DNA of 64,000 nucleotides from Pedococcus_A sp963730585 (lineage in GTDB: Bacteria; Actinomycetota; Actinomycetes; Actinomycetales; Dermatophilaceae). Below, piece after piece: positions 27,330 through 36,006 of this stretch; position 1 is the stretch's first letter, and each line of letters starts with the position of its first letter. The stretch is from NCBI GenBank assembly GCA_963730585.1, contig CAVSSL010000011.1, positions 124,001-188,000 of the forward strand, written 5' to 3'. The notes beneath the pieces were generated by a model. That model made no database searches. It worked only from the letters and a program-made list of their open reading frames with translations, and was not told the DNA's origin. The position numbers were made by a program, and so were the translations under genes.

Positions 27330-27360
27330 TCGGGACCAACGGACCTATGAGGGTCCCGAA
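27330..27360. promoter_or_regulatory. GGGACC palindrome cluster, possible DosR/OsdR-type operator
   Basis: TCGGGACC (27330-27337) and GGTCCCGA (27352-27359) are exact inverted arms. Nested inside is GGACC-TATGAG-GGTCC (27341-27356). GGGACC half-sites resemble those of dormancy regulators such as DosR (core GGGAC...GTCCC), but the spacing differs from the mycobacterial box. It lies in the 204-base divergent spacer between the P-type ATPase and the aldolase. Confidence 0.45.
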
Positions 27361-27440
27361 GCCAGAGGCACGGTGGAGTCGTCACAAGCGGCGTTGCCGG
27401 ACCGTGCCCCTGCGGTCCCGTGGTGAGAGAAGAGGCAGCC

Positions 27441-28388
27441 ATGTCCCGACGAGTCGACGAGATCCTGTCCTGGTACGAGGGCGACGACGCCCAGACGCTG
27501 ACCAACCTGCGCCGCATCCTGGAGCAGGGCCGCACCGGAGGGACCGGCAAGCTCGTGGTGCTGCCGGTGGACCAGGGCTTCGAGCACGGGCCGACCCGCA
27601 GCTTCGCAGCCAACCCCGCCGGCTACGACCCGCGCTACCACGCCCAGCTGGCCCTCGACGCCGGCTGCAGCGCCCACGCCCTCCCGCTGGGGGCCGCCCA
27701 GCTGGTGGCGCCCGGGTTCGCCTCCGAGCTGCCCCTGATCCTGAAGTGCAACAGCTCCGACTCGCTCTACACCGGCGCCGACCCGGAGCCCGCCGTGACG
27801 GCCTCGGTCGAAGACGCCGTGCGCCTCGGCTGCGCGGCCGTCGGCTTCACCATCTACCCGGGCTCGGCGTTCCGGAACCGCATGTACGAGAACCTGCGCG
27901 CCCTGGCCACGGACGCCTCCTACGCGGGGCTGCCGGTCGTGGTCTGGTCCTACCCCCGCGGGTCCGGGGTGTCCCAGCAGGGCCGCACCGCCGTCGACGT
28001 CGTGGCGTATGCCGCGCACCTCGCCTGCCAGCTCGGGGCGCACATCGTGAAGGTCAAGCCGCCGACCGAGATGGTCGAGAACGCCGCCGCCGGCAAGGCG
28101 CTGGAGAAGGCGGGCGTCCCGCTGGGCACCCTGGCCGACCGGGTGCGCCACGTCGTGCAGTCCGCCTTCGACGGCCACCGCATCGTGATCTTCTCGGGCG
28201 GCGCGGCGAAGGAGACCGCGGCGGTCCTGGAGGAGAACCGGCAGACGGCCCTCGGCGGTGGGTTCGGCACGATCATGGGGCGCAACTCCTTCCAGCGGCC
28301 GCACGACGAGGCCGTGACGCTGCTGCACGACGTGATGGACATCCACATCGGCACGTCGGCTCCCCAGCCGGAGCTCGCCGCCCGCTGA
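27441..28388 (+). CDS. Class I fructose-bisphosphate aldolase (DhnA-type)
   Basis: A 315-residue Schiff-base aldolase of the archaeal/DhnA kind, cleaving fructose 1,6-bisphosphate to dihydroxyacetone phosphate and glyceraldehyde 3-phosphate. Motifs are VVLPVDQGFEHGPTRSFA, a substrate-binding WSYPRGSG, the AHIVKVKPPTEM region containing the probable catalytic Lys, and IVIFSGGAAKE and GGFGTIMGRNSFQRP for phosphate binding. ATG 27441 has AGAGG upstream; an in-frame GTG at 27420 is possible. Placed beside PEP synthase (convergent) and a CtpF-like pump (divergent), it fits a hypoxia/dormancy sugar-metabolism module. Confidence 0.88.
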   Translation: MSRRVDEILSWYEGDDAQTLTNLRRILEQGRTGGTGKLVVLPVDQGFEHGPTRSFAANPAGYDPRYHAQLALDAGCSAHALPLGAAQLVAPGFASELPLILKCNSSDSLYTGADPEPAVTASVEDAVRLGCAAVGFTIYPGSAFRNRMYENLRALATDASYAGLPVVVWSYPRGSGVSQQGRTAVDVVAYAAHLACQLGAHIVKVKPPTEMVENAAAGKALEKAGVPLGTLADRVRHVVQSAFDGHRIVIFSGGAAKETAAVLEENRQTALGGGFGTIMGRNSFQRPHDEAVTLLHDVMDIHIGTSAPQPELAAR

Positions 28389-28432
28389 GGCGCCGGCGCC
28401 CGCGCGCGGGCCGCCCTGAGGCGCCGGGGCAG

Positions 28433-30805
28433 CTACGTCCGGCGCACGTGGTCGAGCAGCATGCGCCGCTCGACGCGCGCGATCACCCGGCGGGCGCGGT
28501 CGACGACGTCGGGGTTGACCGAGATCGAGGTGATGCCGGCGCGCACGAGCACCTCGGCGAACTCCGGTCGGTTCGAGGGCGCCTGGCCGCACAGGGACGA
28601 GGTGATGCCCGCCTCACGGCAGGCGCCGATGATGCGCTGGATCGCGTCCACCACCGCGGCATCCGCCTCGTCGAAGAGCTCGGCGCAGATCTCGGAGTCG
28701 CGGTCGACGCCGAGCATGAGCTGGGTGAGGTCGTTGGAGCCGATCGAGACGCCGTCGACGCCGAGCGAGGCGTACTCGGGGATCCGGTAGACCACCGACG
28801 GCACCTCGGCCATGACCCACCGGTGCAGCCCGCGCTGCCGTCCGAGGGGGTGGGCGTCGACAGCCTCGAGGCAGGCCTCGAGCTCCCACCGGGTGCGCAC
28901 GAACGGGATCATCAGGTGCAGGTTCGGGGTCTGCTCGCGCACCCGGGCGACGACGTCGAGGTCGAGCGCGAACACCTCTGGGTCGCGGATGTAGCGGTAG
29001 CACCCGCGGTAGCCGATCATCGGGTTGCCCTCGACGGGCTCGAACTCCTCGCCACCGGTGAGGCCGCGGAACTCGTTGGTGCGGAAGTCGACCGCGCGGT
29101 AGACGACCGGACGCGGCTCGAAGGCGCGGGTGATGCGCAGCACCGACGCGCTCATCCTCTCGATGAACTCGTCGCGGCGGCCGGTGGCCAGCAGGTGCTT
29201 CGGGTGCTCGCCCTTCAGGGCGTCGGTGATCATGAACTCGGCCCGCAGCAGGCCGACCCCGTCGACCGGCATGGCTGCCGCCTCCTCGGCGTGGTCGGCG
29301 ATGGCGAGGTTGACGTAGAGCAGCGTCCCGGTCGTCTCGGTTGGCGACGGCTGCCCAGCGGGAACGCCCGGAACCGCCTGCGCCGCAGGCCCGCTCACGG
29401 TGGTGGACGTCACCGCGGACGGTGCCGCGCCGGCATACACCACGCCCTTGGCGCCGTCGACGGTGACGAGCTCGCCGTCGCGCAGCACGGTGGTGGCGTT
29501 GCGGGTGGCCACGATCGTCGGCAGGTGCAGCTCTCGCCCGACGATCGCCGCGTGGCAGGTGACGCCGCCGCCGTCGGTCACGAGCGCGGCGGACCGCCGC
29601 ATGGTCGGCACCCAGTCGGGGTTCGTCATGGTGGCGACGAGCACCTCACCCTCCTCGAGGTTGGGGCCGTCGGCGGTGCTGTGCAGGATGCGCACGAGGC
29701 CGGTCGCCACACCGGGAGCGGCGGCGAGACCGCTCACGAGGACGGTGCCGGGCGCCTCCTCCGCAGTCTCCTCGCCGAGCGTGGTGATGGGCCGCGACTG
29801 CACGATCCAGGTGCGGCCGTCCTGCAGGGCGAACTCGACGTCCTGCGGTGTGCCGTAGTGCTGCTCGATGTCCATCGCCAGGCGCGCCAGGGCCAGCACG
29901 GCGTCGTCGTCGAGCACTCGACGACCCTGCTCGACCGGTGGCACCGCCAGGCGCAGGTCGTGCCCGTCGGGTCCGCGGACCACCTTCTCGGCCTTGCTGC
30001 CCACGTGCACCTGTCGGATGCGGGGACCGTCCTTGGCGACGACGTAGGTGTCGGGAGCCACCTGCCCACCGACCACCACCTCGCCGAGGCCGTAGGCCGC
30101 CTCGACCACCACGGTGCCGCGGTCGCCGGTCGCGGGGTCGGCGGTGAACATCACCCCCGACGCGTCGGAGTCGACCATCTGCTGGACGACGACCGCGATG
30201 GCGGGTTCCTCCGCGAGCCGGTTCGAGACCCGGTAGGCGACGACGCGCGGACCGAAGAGGGAGGCCCAGCAGTCGACGACGCGGGCCAGCAGCTCGTCGT
30301 GGCCGCTGACGTTGGTGAAGGTCTCGTTCATGCCGGCGAACGAGGTCGACGCAGTGTCCTCGGCGGTGGCCGACGACCGCACCGCCACACGACACCCGTC
30401 GCCGAGCCGGTCGTAGGCCGCGAGGATCGCCTGCCGCAGCCGGTCCGACAGGGCGGCCGACCGCACGAGGTCCTGGAGACCGGCGGCGGCCGAGGCCAGC
30501 GCCTCGGGGGAGTCCACATCGACCTCGACCGCCGCAGCCTGCATGGCGCTGCGCACACCCGCCTCGTCCATCGCCTCGAGGTAGGCCTGCGCGGTGATGA
30601 CGAAGCCCGGCGGCACCGGCATGCCTGCCCTGGTGAGCTCACCGAGGTTGGCGCCCTTGCCCCCGACGCGGGCGACGTCGCCGCGGGAGAGGTCCTCGAA
30701 CCAGGCGACCAGCTCGGTGTCGGGCCTTTCGGTGTCGGGCTGTTCGGTGTCGGGCCGTTCGGTGTCGGGAACGGTGGGCAGGGGGGTGTCGCTGCGCTGC
30801 GTCAT
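28433..30805 (-). CDS. ppsA: Phosphoenolpyruvate synthase (pyruvate, water dikinase)
   Basis: A 790-residue enzyme making PEP from pyruvate and ATP. After a variable N terminus made of four PDTE repeats (residues 11-30), the ATP-grasp domain begins at LSRGDVARVGGKGANLGEL. It includes VAVRSSATAEDTASTSFAGM and GVMFTADPATGD. The swivelling phospho-His domain shows VTDGGGVTCHAAIVGREL with His in TCHAA. The C-terminal PEP/pyruvate domain contains EFMI, MIPFVRTRWEL, SIGSNDLTQLMLGVDRDS and the catalytic Cys in SSLCGQAPS. It overlaps the preceding glycosyltransferase stop by four bases, so their coupling is probable though functionally unexplained. Confidence 0.93.
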   Translation of the reverse strand: MTQRSDTPLPTVPDTERPDTEQPDTERPDTELVAWFEDLSRGDVARVGGKGANLGELTRAGMPVPPGFVITAQAYLEAMDEAGVRSAMQAAAVEVDVDSPEALASAAAGLQDLVRSAALSDRLRQAILAAYDRLGDGCRVAVRSSATAEDTASTSFAGMNETFTNVSGHDELLARVVDCWASLFGPRVVAYRVSNRLAEEPAIAVVVQQMVDSDASGVMFTADPATGDRGTVVVEAAYGLGEVVVGGQVAPDTYVVAKDGPRIRQVHVGSKAEKVVRGPDGHDLRLAVPPVEQGRRVLDDDAVLALARLAMDIEQHYGTPQDVEFALQDGRTWIVQSRPITTLGEETAEEAPGTVLVSGLAAAPGVATGLVRILHSTADGPNLEEGEVLVATMTNPDWVPTMRRSAALVTDGGGVTCHAAIVGRELHLPTIVATRNATTVLRDGELVTVDGAKGVVYAGAAPSAVTSTTVSGPAAQAVPGVPAGQPSPTETTGTLLYVNLAIADHAEEAAAMPVDGVGLLRAEFMITDALKGEHPKHLLATGRRDEFIERMSASVLRITRAFEPRPVVYRAVDFRTNEFRGLTGGEEFEPVEGNPMIGYRGCYRYIRDPEVFALDLDVVARVREQTPNLHLMIPFVRTRWELEACLEAVDAHPLGRQRGLHRWVMAEVPSVVYRIPEYASLGVDGVSIGSNDLTQLMLGVDRDSEICAELFDEADAAVVDAIQRIIGACREAGITSSLCGQAPSNRPEFAEVLVRAGITSISVNPDVVDRARRVIARVERRMLLDHVRRT
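30713..30772. repeat. Four 15-bp tandem repeats encoding PDTE(R/Q) at the PEP synthase N terminus
   Basis: The plus-strand unit is close to TTCGGTGTCGGGC(T/C)G, repeated four times at 15-base period. Because 15 is a multiple of three, copy-number change keeps the frame and would alter only an acidic N-terminal tail. Confidence 0.8.
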
Positions 30806-31758
30806 GCCTCCAGCGTCAGCGGCAGCGGTCCCGTGCCACAGGGCCGTTGGGCCCCGGTCGCGGGGTCGGCGGGGAACCGCTCGCCGCGGCCCTCCCGCGT
30901 GCAGCGCAGCCAGTGCCGGAAGCCGTCGGGGTCGCGCCGCTGGGCAAGGTAGTACCAGGCGTAACGGGAGGCGTCCGGCCAGCGCCGCCACCGCAGCCCC
31001 GGCTGCGCGGTGAGGTAGCCCAGGTTGCGGTAGGTGCGCTCCCGCTTCACCTCGTCGCGGGGGCTGAGCACCATGAGGCGCCCGCCGAGCAGGGGAGCCC
31101 AGTCGTCCCGGCCCTGCGGGTGCAGGTAGAGCGCCGGGGCGCAGGTGCCGAACCGCAGCCCGCTGCGCCTCAGCCGCCGGTGCACCTCCACCTCGTCGCC
31201 GCGCACGAAGAGCCGCGGGTCGGGCACGCCGACGGCATCGAGGGCCGCGGCCGAGAACAGCGCACCGTTGAACAGGTTGGCGACACCGTCGACCAGCACC
31301 TCCGGCCCCAGCTCGTCTCGCCGACGCACCCATCGCAGCCCGCGCCGGAGCGGGAAGGCCAGCTGCTCGTGGTCGTCGATGTCGACGACCAGGGGCGAGA
31401 CCGCTGCCAGCCGGTGCTCGTGGGCGCAGACGAGGAGTCTGGCCAGGGTCCAGCGGTCCGCGGCCCTGCCGTCGTCGTCGGCCAGCCACACCCAGTCCGC
31501 GCCGAGCGCCCGGGCCGTCAGGATGCCGAGCGCGAACCCGCCGGCGCCGCCGAGGTTCGTCGACGAGGGCACATAGGTCACCGGCACGCCACCTCGGCGG
31601 GCGATGGCCTCGACCGCGGGGTCGGGGCCGTTGTCGACGACGACGAGGTGGTCGGGCCGGCGGGTCTGGTGCTGGATCGCCGTGACCGCGTGGCGAAGCT
31701 GCTCGGTGCGGTCGCGGGTGACGACGACGCAGACGACCGTGCTCTGGGTGATGTCCAC
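30802..31758 (-). CDS. GlfT1-like galactofuranosyltransferase (GT2)
   Basis: A 318-residue GT-A enzyme. Segments diagnostic of rhamnosyl/galactofuranosyl GT2 enzymes are VCVVVTRDRTEQLRHAVTAI, SSTNLGGAGGFALGI, the DXD-like WVWLADDDG and FNGALFSAAALDAVG. In mycobacteria GlfT1 (Rv3782) adds the first galactofuranose residues to the lipid-linked acceptor, and NLGGAGGF is shared with that group. It lies back to back with the GT2, glf, glfT2 operon on the other strand, which supports a role in galactan initiation. ATG 31758 begins MDITQSTVV. It overlaps ppsA by four bases. Confidence 0.78.
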   Translation of the reverse strand: MDITQSTVVCVVVTRDRTEQLRHAVTAIQHQTRRPDHLVVVDNGPDPAVEAIARRGGVPVTYVPSSTNLGGAGGFALGILTARALGADWVWLADDDGRAADRWTLARLLVCAHEHRLAAVSPLVVDIDDHEQLAFPLRRGLRWVRRRDELGPEVLVDGVANLFNGALFSAAALDAVGVPDPRLFVRGDEVEVHRRLRRSGLRFGTCAPALYLHPQGRDDWAPLLGGRLMVLSPRDEVKRERTYRNLGYLTAQPGLRWRRWPDASRYAWYYLAQRRDPDGFRHWLRCTREGRGERFPADPATGAQRPCGTGPLPLTLEA

Positions 31759-31979
31759 GCCCGCGACGCTACGAGCCGCGCGCGGCCCGGGGTGCCTCGG
31801 CGGTGAACAGCCGGTGTCCGGCTGGCGCCTGTCGGCTGCGGTGGGCTGGTGCGGTGGCCTGGTGCGGTGGCCTGGTGCGTGGTCCTTCGGGCCGCGCGTC
31901 CGAGGGCCTTGCCTGCCGGATGTCCCGCGGTCGCGGCGTGTTCACCGTCCGTATCCCCGTGCTCCCTACGTTTCCCGTT
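31759..31979. other. Divergent intergenic region with 13-bp tandem repeats
   Basis: The 221-base spacer contains a 13-base unit CCTGGTGCGGTGG in about 2.7 tandem copies (31845-31883). TACGTT at 31967-31972, seven bases before GTG 31980, is a probable leaderless -10 box. The in-frame extension of the downstream gene back to 31803 crosses this repeat and lacks homology. Confidence 0.55.
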
Positions 31980-32897
31980 GTGCAACAGCCCTTCTCGCTA
32001 CTCCTCCCTGTCTACCGCGGTGACGACCCCGGCCACGTGACCCGGGCCTTCCACAGCACCGTCCACGACCAGCTCCGCCGCCCGGAGGAGGTGGTCGTGG
32101 TGCAGGACGGCCTCATCACCCCCGAGCTGGCGTCCGCCCTCGAGCGCCTGGAGTCGGGCAGCCCGGTGCCGGTGCGCCGACTGCGCCTGCACCACAACGT
32201 CGGCCTCGCACAGGCGCTGCAGTGCGGTCTGTCCGCGTGCAGCCACGAGGTGGTCGCGCGCATGGACGCCGACGACATCAGCCTGCCGCACCGCTTCGCC
32301 GTGCAGATGCCGGTCATCGAGGCCGGGGCGGACCTCGTCGGATCGGCCATGGTCGAGTTCGGCCACGACGGCACCGGGACCGCGGAGACCGTCCGACAGG
32401 ACCGGTTGCGCGTCCCACCGCTGGGGCCGCGGGCGATCGGCGCCGCGGCACGCCTGCGCAGCCCGTTCAACCACCCGACCGTCATCTACCGCCGCTCGGC
32501 AGTGCTGGAGGCGGGGGGCTACCGCGACCTGCCCCTCCTCGAGGACTACTGGCTGTTCAGCCGGATGCTCGCGGCCGGCGCCCGGGTCGCCAACGTCGCC
32601 GAGCCCCTGGTGATGTACCGCGTCGACGCCGGCTCCTACGAGCGTCGCGGGGGGCTGCGGCTGCTGCGCTCGGAGCTCGGGCTCCAGCGCCGGCTCCACC
32701 GTGAGGGCTTCACCACCAGCCGCGAGATGGCCCGCAACCTGATGGTGCGCGGCGGCTACCGCGTGGTCCCCGTGCAGCTGCGCCGCGCGGCATACCGGCG
32801 GGTCTTCACGGTGCAGGGGGAGCGGAGCGAGGCGCTCGACTGGCTGCCCGTGCAGGAACCGGTGCGTCCGGCGACCCGGAAGGAGGAGCGGGCATGA
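31980..32897 (+). CDS. Family 2 glycosyltransferase
   Basis: A 305-residue GT-A enzyme beginning with VQQPFSLLLPVYRGDDPGHV. The nucleotide-binding segment is EEVVVVQDG, the DXD motif lies in EVVARMDADDISLPHRF, and the acceptor region has FNHPTVIYRRSAVLEAGGYRDLPLLEDYWLFSRM. This EDYxLWxRM-type ending is common in WcaA/EpsE-like polysaccharide synthases. It is the first gene of the plus-strand galactan cluster and overlaps glf by four bases. The GTG start is fixed by a leaderless -10 box seven bases upstream. Donor sugar unknown. Confidence 0.82.
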   Translation: MQQPFSLLLPVYRGDDPGHVTRAFHSTVHDQLRRPEEVVVVQDGLITPELASALERLESGSPVPVRRLRLHHNVGLAQALQCGLSACSHEVVARMDADDISLPHRFAVQMPVIEAGADLVGSAMVEFGHDGTGTAETVRQDRLRVPPLGPRAIGAAARLRSPFNHPTVIYRRSAVLEAGGYRDLPLLEDYWLFSRMLAAGARVANVAEPLVMYRVDAGSYERRGGLRLLRSELGLQRRLHREGFTTSREMARNLMVRGGYRVVPVQLRRAAYRRVFTVQGERSEALDWLPVQEPVRPATRKEERA

Positions 32898-34078
32898 GGG
32901 CCGACCTCGTGGTCGTCGGGTCGGGGCTGTTCGGCCTGACCGTGGCGCAGCAGGCGGCCGAGCGCGGCCTCGACGTGGTCATCGTCGAGCGGCGCGACCA
33001 CCTCGGCGGCAACGCGTGGAGCGAGCTCGAGCCGGAGACCGGCATCGAGGTGCACCGCTACGGCGCCCACCTGTTCCACACCTCCAACGAGCGGGTCTGG
33101 GACTACGTCAACCGGTTCACGTCGTTCACCGACTACCGCCACCGCGTGTGGACGGTGCGGGCCGGCGAGGTCTACCCGCTGCCGATCAACCTCGGCACCA
33201 TCAACCAGTTCTTCCGCAGCGCGCTCGGTCCCGCACAGGCCCGCGACCTCGTCGCGCGGCAGGCCGCGGAGGTCACCGGCGAACCGGCCAACCTCGAGGA
33301 GAAGGCGGTCTCGCTCATCGGCCGCCCGCTCTACGAGGCGTTCGTCCGCGGGTACACCGCCAAGCAGTGGCAGACCGATCCCACCCAGCTGCCGGCGTCG
33401 GTGATCAGCCGGCTGCCGGTCCGCTACACCTACGACAACCGCTACTTCAACGACACCTGGGAGGGCCTGCCCACCGACGGGTATGCCGCGTGGTTGACGA
33501 GGATGGCCGACCACCCGCGCATCGACGTCCGTCTCGGGACCGACTTCCTCGCCGGCGGGCACGACCTCTCCCAGGAGGCGGTGCGCGGACAGGTGCCGGT
33601 CGTCTACACCGGGCCGGTCGACCGCTACTTCGACCACGAGCACGGCGCGCTGGGTTGGCGCACCCTCGACTTCGACCAGGAGGTGCTGCCGGTCGGGGAC
33701 TTCCAGGGAGCGCCGGTGCTGAACTACGCCGACGACGACGTGCCGCACACCCGGATCCTCGAGTTCCGCCACTTCCACCCCGAGCGCGACTACCCGGCGG
33801 ACCGGACGGTCATCGTGCGCGAGTACTCGCGCTTCGCCGAGCCCGGAGACGAACCGTACTACCCGGTGAACACCCCGGCCGACCGTGAGCGCCTGGCGGC
33901 CTACCGGTCCCTGGTCGACGTGGAACGCGCCGAGCACCAGGTGGCCTTCGGCGGCCGGCTCGGGTCGTACCAGTACCTCGACATGCACATGGCCATCGCG
34001 TCGGCGCTCCGGCTCGTCGACAACGACCTCGACGAGCTGCTGAGACCCACCACGGCGAGGCTGGAGGTGGCCCGGTGA
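32894..34078 (+). CDS. glf: UDP-galactopyranose mutase
   Basis: A 394-residue flavoenzyme converting UDP-galactopyranose to UDP-galactofuranose, the donor for galactan. The FAD-binding motif is VVGSGLFGLTVAQQAAERG, followed by ERRDHLGGNAW. Family residues appear in HRYGAHLFHTSNERVW, VWTVRAGEVYPLPINL, GYTAKQWQTDPTQLP, RLPVRYTYDNRYFND and EGLPTDGYAAW. The C-terminal LGSYQYLDMHMAIASAL is the second FAD-contacting signature. Length is standard. ATG 32894 overlaps the upstream GT2 stop and its stop overlaps the GlfT2-like start, so translation is coupled on both sides. Confidence 0.95.
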   Translation: MRADLVVVGSGLFGLTVAQQAAERGLDVVIVERRDHLGGNAWSELEPETGIEVHRYGAHLFHTSNERVWDYVNRFTSFTDYRHRVWTVRAGEVYPLPINLGTINQFFRSALGPAQARDLVARQAAEVTGEPANLEEKAVSLIGRPLYEAFVRGYTAKQWQTDPTQLPASVISRLPVRYTYDNRYFNDTWEGLPTDGYAAWLTRMADHPRIDVRLGTDFLAGGHDLSQEAVRGQVPVVYTGPVDRYFDHEHGALGWRTLDFDQEVLPVGDFQGAPVLNYADDDVPHTRILEFRHFHPERDYPADRTVIVREYSRFAEPGDEPYYPVNTPADRERLAAYRSLVDVERAEHQVAFGGRLGSYQYLDMHMAIASALRLVDNDLDELLRPTTARLEVAR

Positions 34079-36006
34079 CCGAGCGCATCGCCGCCCGCGT
34101 CGTGTTCCCCACCGACAGCGACCTCGACATCCTGCCGCTCTACGTGGACGGCGAGCACGTCCCGGTTCCTCTGGAGGACAACGGTTCCGCCGTGGTCGTG
34201 CCGCAGGCGCCCGACCAGCACCCCGACCAGGTGCTGAGCCGCCGCAGCTACCGCCTCGACCCGGGACAGCGGGCGTCGTTCGCGACCTACTTCAACGCCT
34301 TTCCAGCGGGCTACTGGCGACGCTGGTCGGTCGTCGACGCCGTGACGCTGGCCGTGCGCACCAGCGGTCCCGGCACCCTCATGGTCTACCGCTCGAACGC
34401 GCGGGGCACCGTGGCTCGCGTGGTGACCGAAGTCGTCAAGGGCGACACGGAGCACCGAGTTCCCCTGCCGCTCATGCCCTTTGGTGACGGTGGCTGGTAC
34501 TGGTTCGACCTCGTGGCCGGCCAGGAGGAGCTGACCCTCGTCGAGGCGGACTGGCGGGTGGACGACCATGGCCGCGGGCAGGGCACCGCGACGGTCGGCA
34601 TCACCACCTTCAACCGGCCGGACTACTGCGCGGCGCTCCTCCACCAGCTGGGCGCAGCCACCCAGGACGACGGCGAGCTGGCCACGGTGCTCGACGAGGT
34701 CGTCGTCGTCGACCAGGGCACCCGGCCGGTGGCCGCCGACCCGGCGTTCCCGACCGCACACGAGCTCCTCGGGTCGCGGCTGCGCGTGCTGCAGCAGCAG
34801 AACCTCGGCGGCTCGGGCGGTTTCTCGCGGGCGATGCTGGAGACGCTGGACGGTGGGCGCAGCGACCACGTGCTGCTGCTCGACGACGACGTGGTCTGCG
34901 AGCCCGAGGGCATCGCGCGTGCGGTCGCGTTCGCCGACCTCGCGCGGCGGCCCACGATCGTGGGCGGCCACATGTTCAGCATGCACCAGCGGTCCGTGCT
35001 GCACGCCTTCGCGGAGGTGGTGCTCCCGTGGCAGTTCCGTTGGGCCGCAGCACCGTCCACCCGGCACAGCCACGACCTCTCCACGGCGAACCTGCGCTCG
35101 ACGTCGTGGCTGCACCGCCGCACCGACGTCGACTACAACGGCTGGTGGATGTGCCTCATCCCGACGGCCGTGCTGCGGGACGTGGGGCTGTCGCTGCCGG
35201 TCTTCATCAAGTGGGATGACGCGGAGTACGGGCTGCGCGCGGCCGCGGCCGGCTACCCGACGGTGTCGCTGCCCGGGGCCGCCGTCTGGCACGTGCCGTG
35301 GACCGACAAGGACGACAGCGTCGACTGGCAGGCCTACTTCCACGCGCGCAACCGCTTCGTCGCGGCGCTGCTGCACTCGCCGTTCCGGTTCGGCGGCCGC
35401 ATGGTGCGCGAGAGCCTGGCCATCCAGGCCAAGCACCTCATGGGCATGCAGTACTCGGCGGCGCTGCTGCGCCAGCGGGCCCTCGAGGACGTGCTCGCCG
35501 GGCCGGAGAGCCTGCACGCAGACCTGGCCACGCGGCTCGGTGAGGTGCGACGGCTGCGGGCCAGCCAGCCCGACGCGGACGTGCGCCCCGACCCCGACCA
35601 CTTCCCGTCGCTCCGACGCGGGCGGCCGCGCAAGCGCGAGCTCGGCACCGAACGGCCGTCGGGTGTGCTCGGCACCGTGGCGGCAGGGGCGGCCGGCCTG
35701 CTGCGGCAGGTGACGCCCGTCGGCGGCGACGCCGCGCACCCCCAGCGCCACGTGCCCGCGGCCGACGCCGGCTGGTGGACCCTGTCGCGGCTCGACTCCG
35801 CCCTGGTCTCGACGACGGACGGCACCGGTGTCTCCTGGCACCGGCGCGACCGCTCGCTCGCGCTGCACCTGCTGCGCGACAGCGTCGCCGTCCACCAGCG
35901 GCTGCTGCGGGAGTGGCCGGTGCTGGCCCGCCGCTACCGCGCGGCGCTCGGTGACCTCGCCGGCCAGGAGAGCTGGCGCAAGACGCTCGACCTCCCGGCA
36001 CCATGA
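34075..36006 (+). CDS. glfT2: GlfT2-like galactofuranosyltransferase (galactan polymerase)
   Basis: A 643-residue enzyme matching the domain plan of mycobacterial GlfT2 (about 637 residues). It has an N-terminal beta-sandwich (residues 1-150), a GT-A domain, and a C-terminal helical domain. The metal motif is DDD at residues 270-272 (VLLLDDDVV). IKWDDAEYGLRA holds the presumed catalytic Asp 382, and VWHVPW carries the metal-ligand His 406, in the same order as in GlfT2. It should polymerise alternating galactofuranose linkages on a lipid carrier. GTG 34075 overlaps glf. Its presence in a genome without visible mycolate genes is notable. Confidence 0.87.
   Translation: MTERIAARVVFPTDSDLDILPLYVDGEHVPVPLEDNGSAVVVPQAPDQHPDQVLSRRSYRLDPGQRASFATYFNAFPAGYWRRWSVVDAVTLAVRTSGPGTLMVYRSNARGTVARVVTEVVKGDTEHRVPLPLMPFGDGGWYWFDLVAGQEELTLVEADWRVDDHGRGQGTATVGITTFNRPDYCAALLHQLGAATQDDGELATVLDEVVVVDQGTRPVAADPAFPTAHELLGSRLRVLQQQNLGGSGGFSRAMLETLDGGRSDHVLLLDDDVVCEPEGIARAVAFADLARRPTIVGGHMFSMHQRSVLHAFAEVVLPWQFRWAAAPSTRHSHDLSTANLRSTSWLHRRTDVDYNGWWMCLIPTAVLRDVGLSLPVFIKWDDAEYGLRAAAAGYPTVSLPGAAVWHVPWTDKDDSVDWQAYFHARNRFVAALLHSPFRFGGRMVRESLAIQAKHLMGMQYSAALLRQRALEDVLAGPESLHADLATRLGEVRRLRASQPDADVRPDPDHFPSLRRGRPRKRELGTERPSGVLGTVAAGAAGLLRQVTPVGGDAAHPQRHVPAADAGWWTLSRLDSALVSTTDGTGVSWHRRDRSLALHLLRDSVAVHQRLLREWPVLARRYRAALGDLAGQESWRKTLDLPAP

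Noticed and set aside
28397..28411. GC-only hairpin between aldolase and PEP synthase as a confident terminator
   Set aside because: The stem is only a few pairs of alternating GC and there is no T tract on either strand, so I leave it unannotated.
27347..30952. A 1201-codon open frame on the plus strand over the aldolase and PEP synthase
   Set aside because: It is the shadow of the GC-rich PEP synthase in the antisense direction. The translation is low-complexity Arg/Gly/His with no conserved motif, while the opposite strand has clear catalytic signatures.
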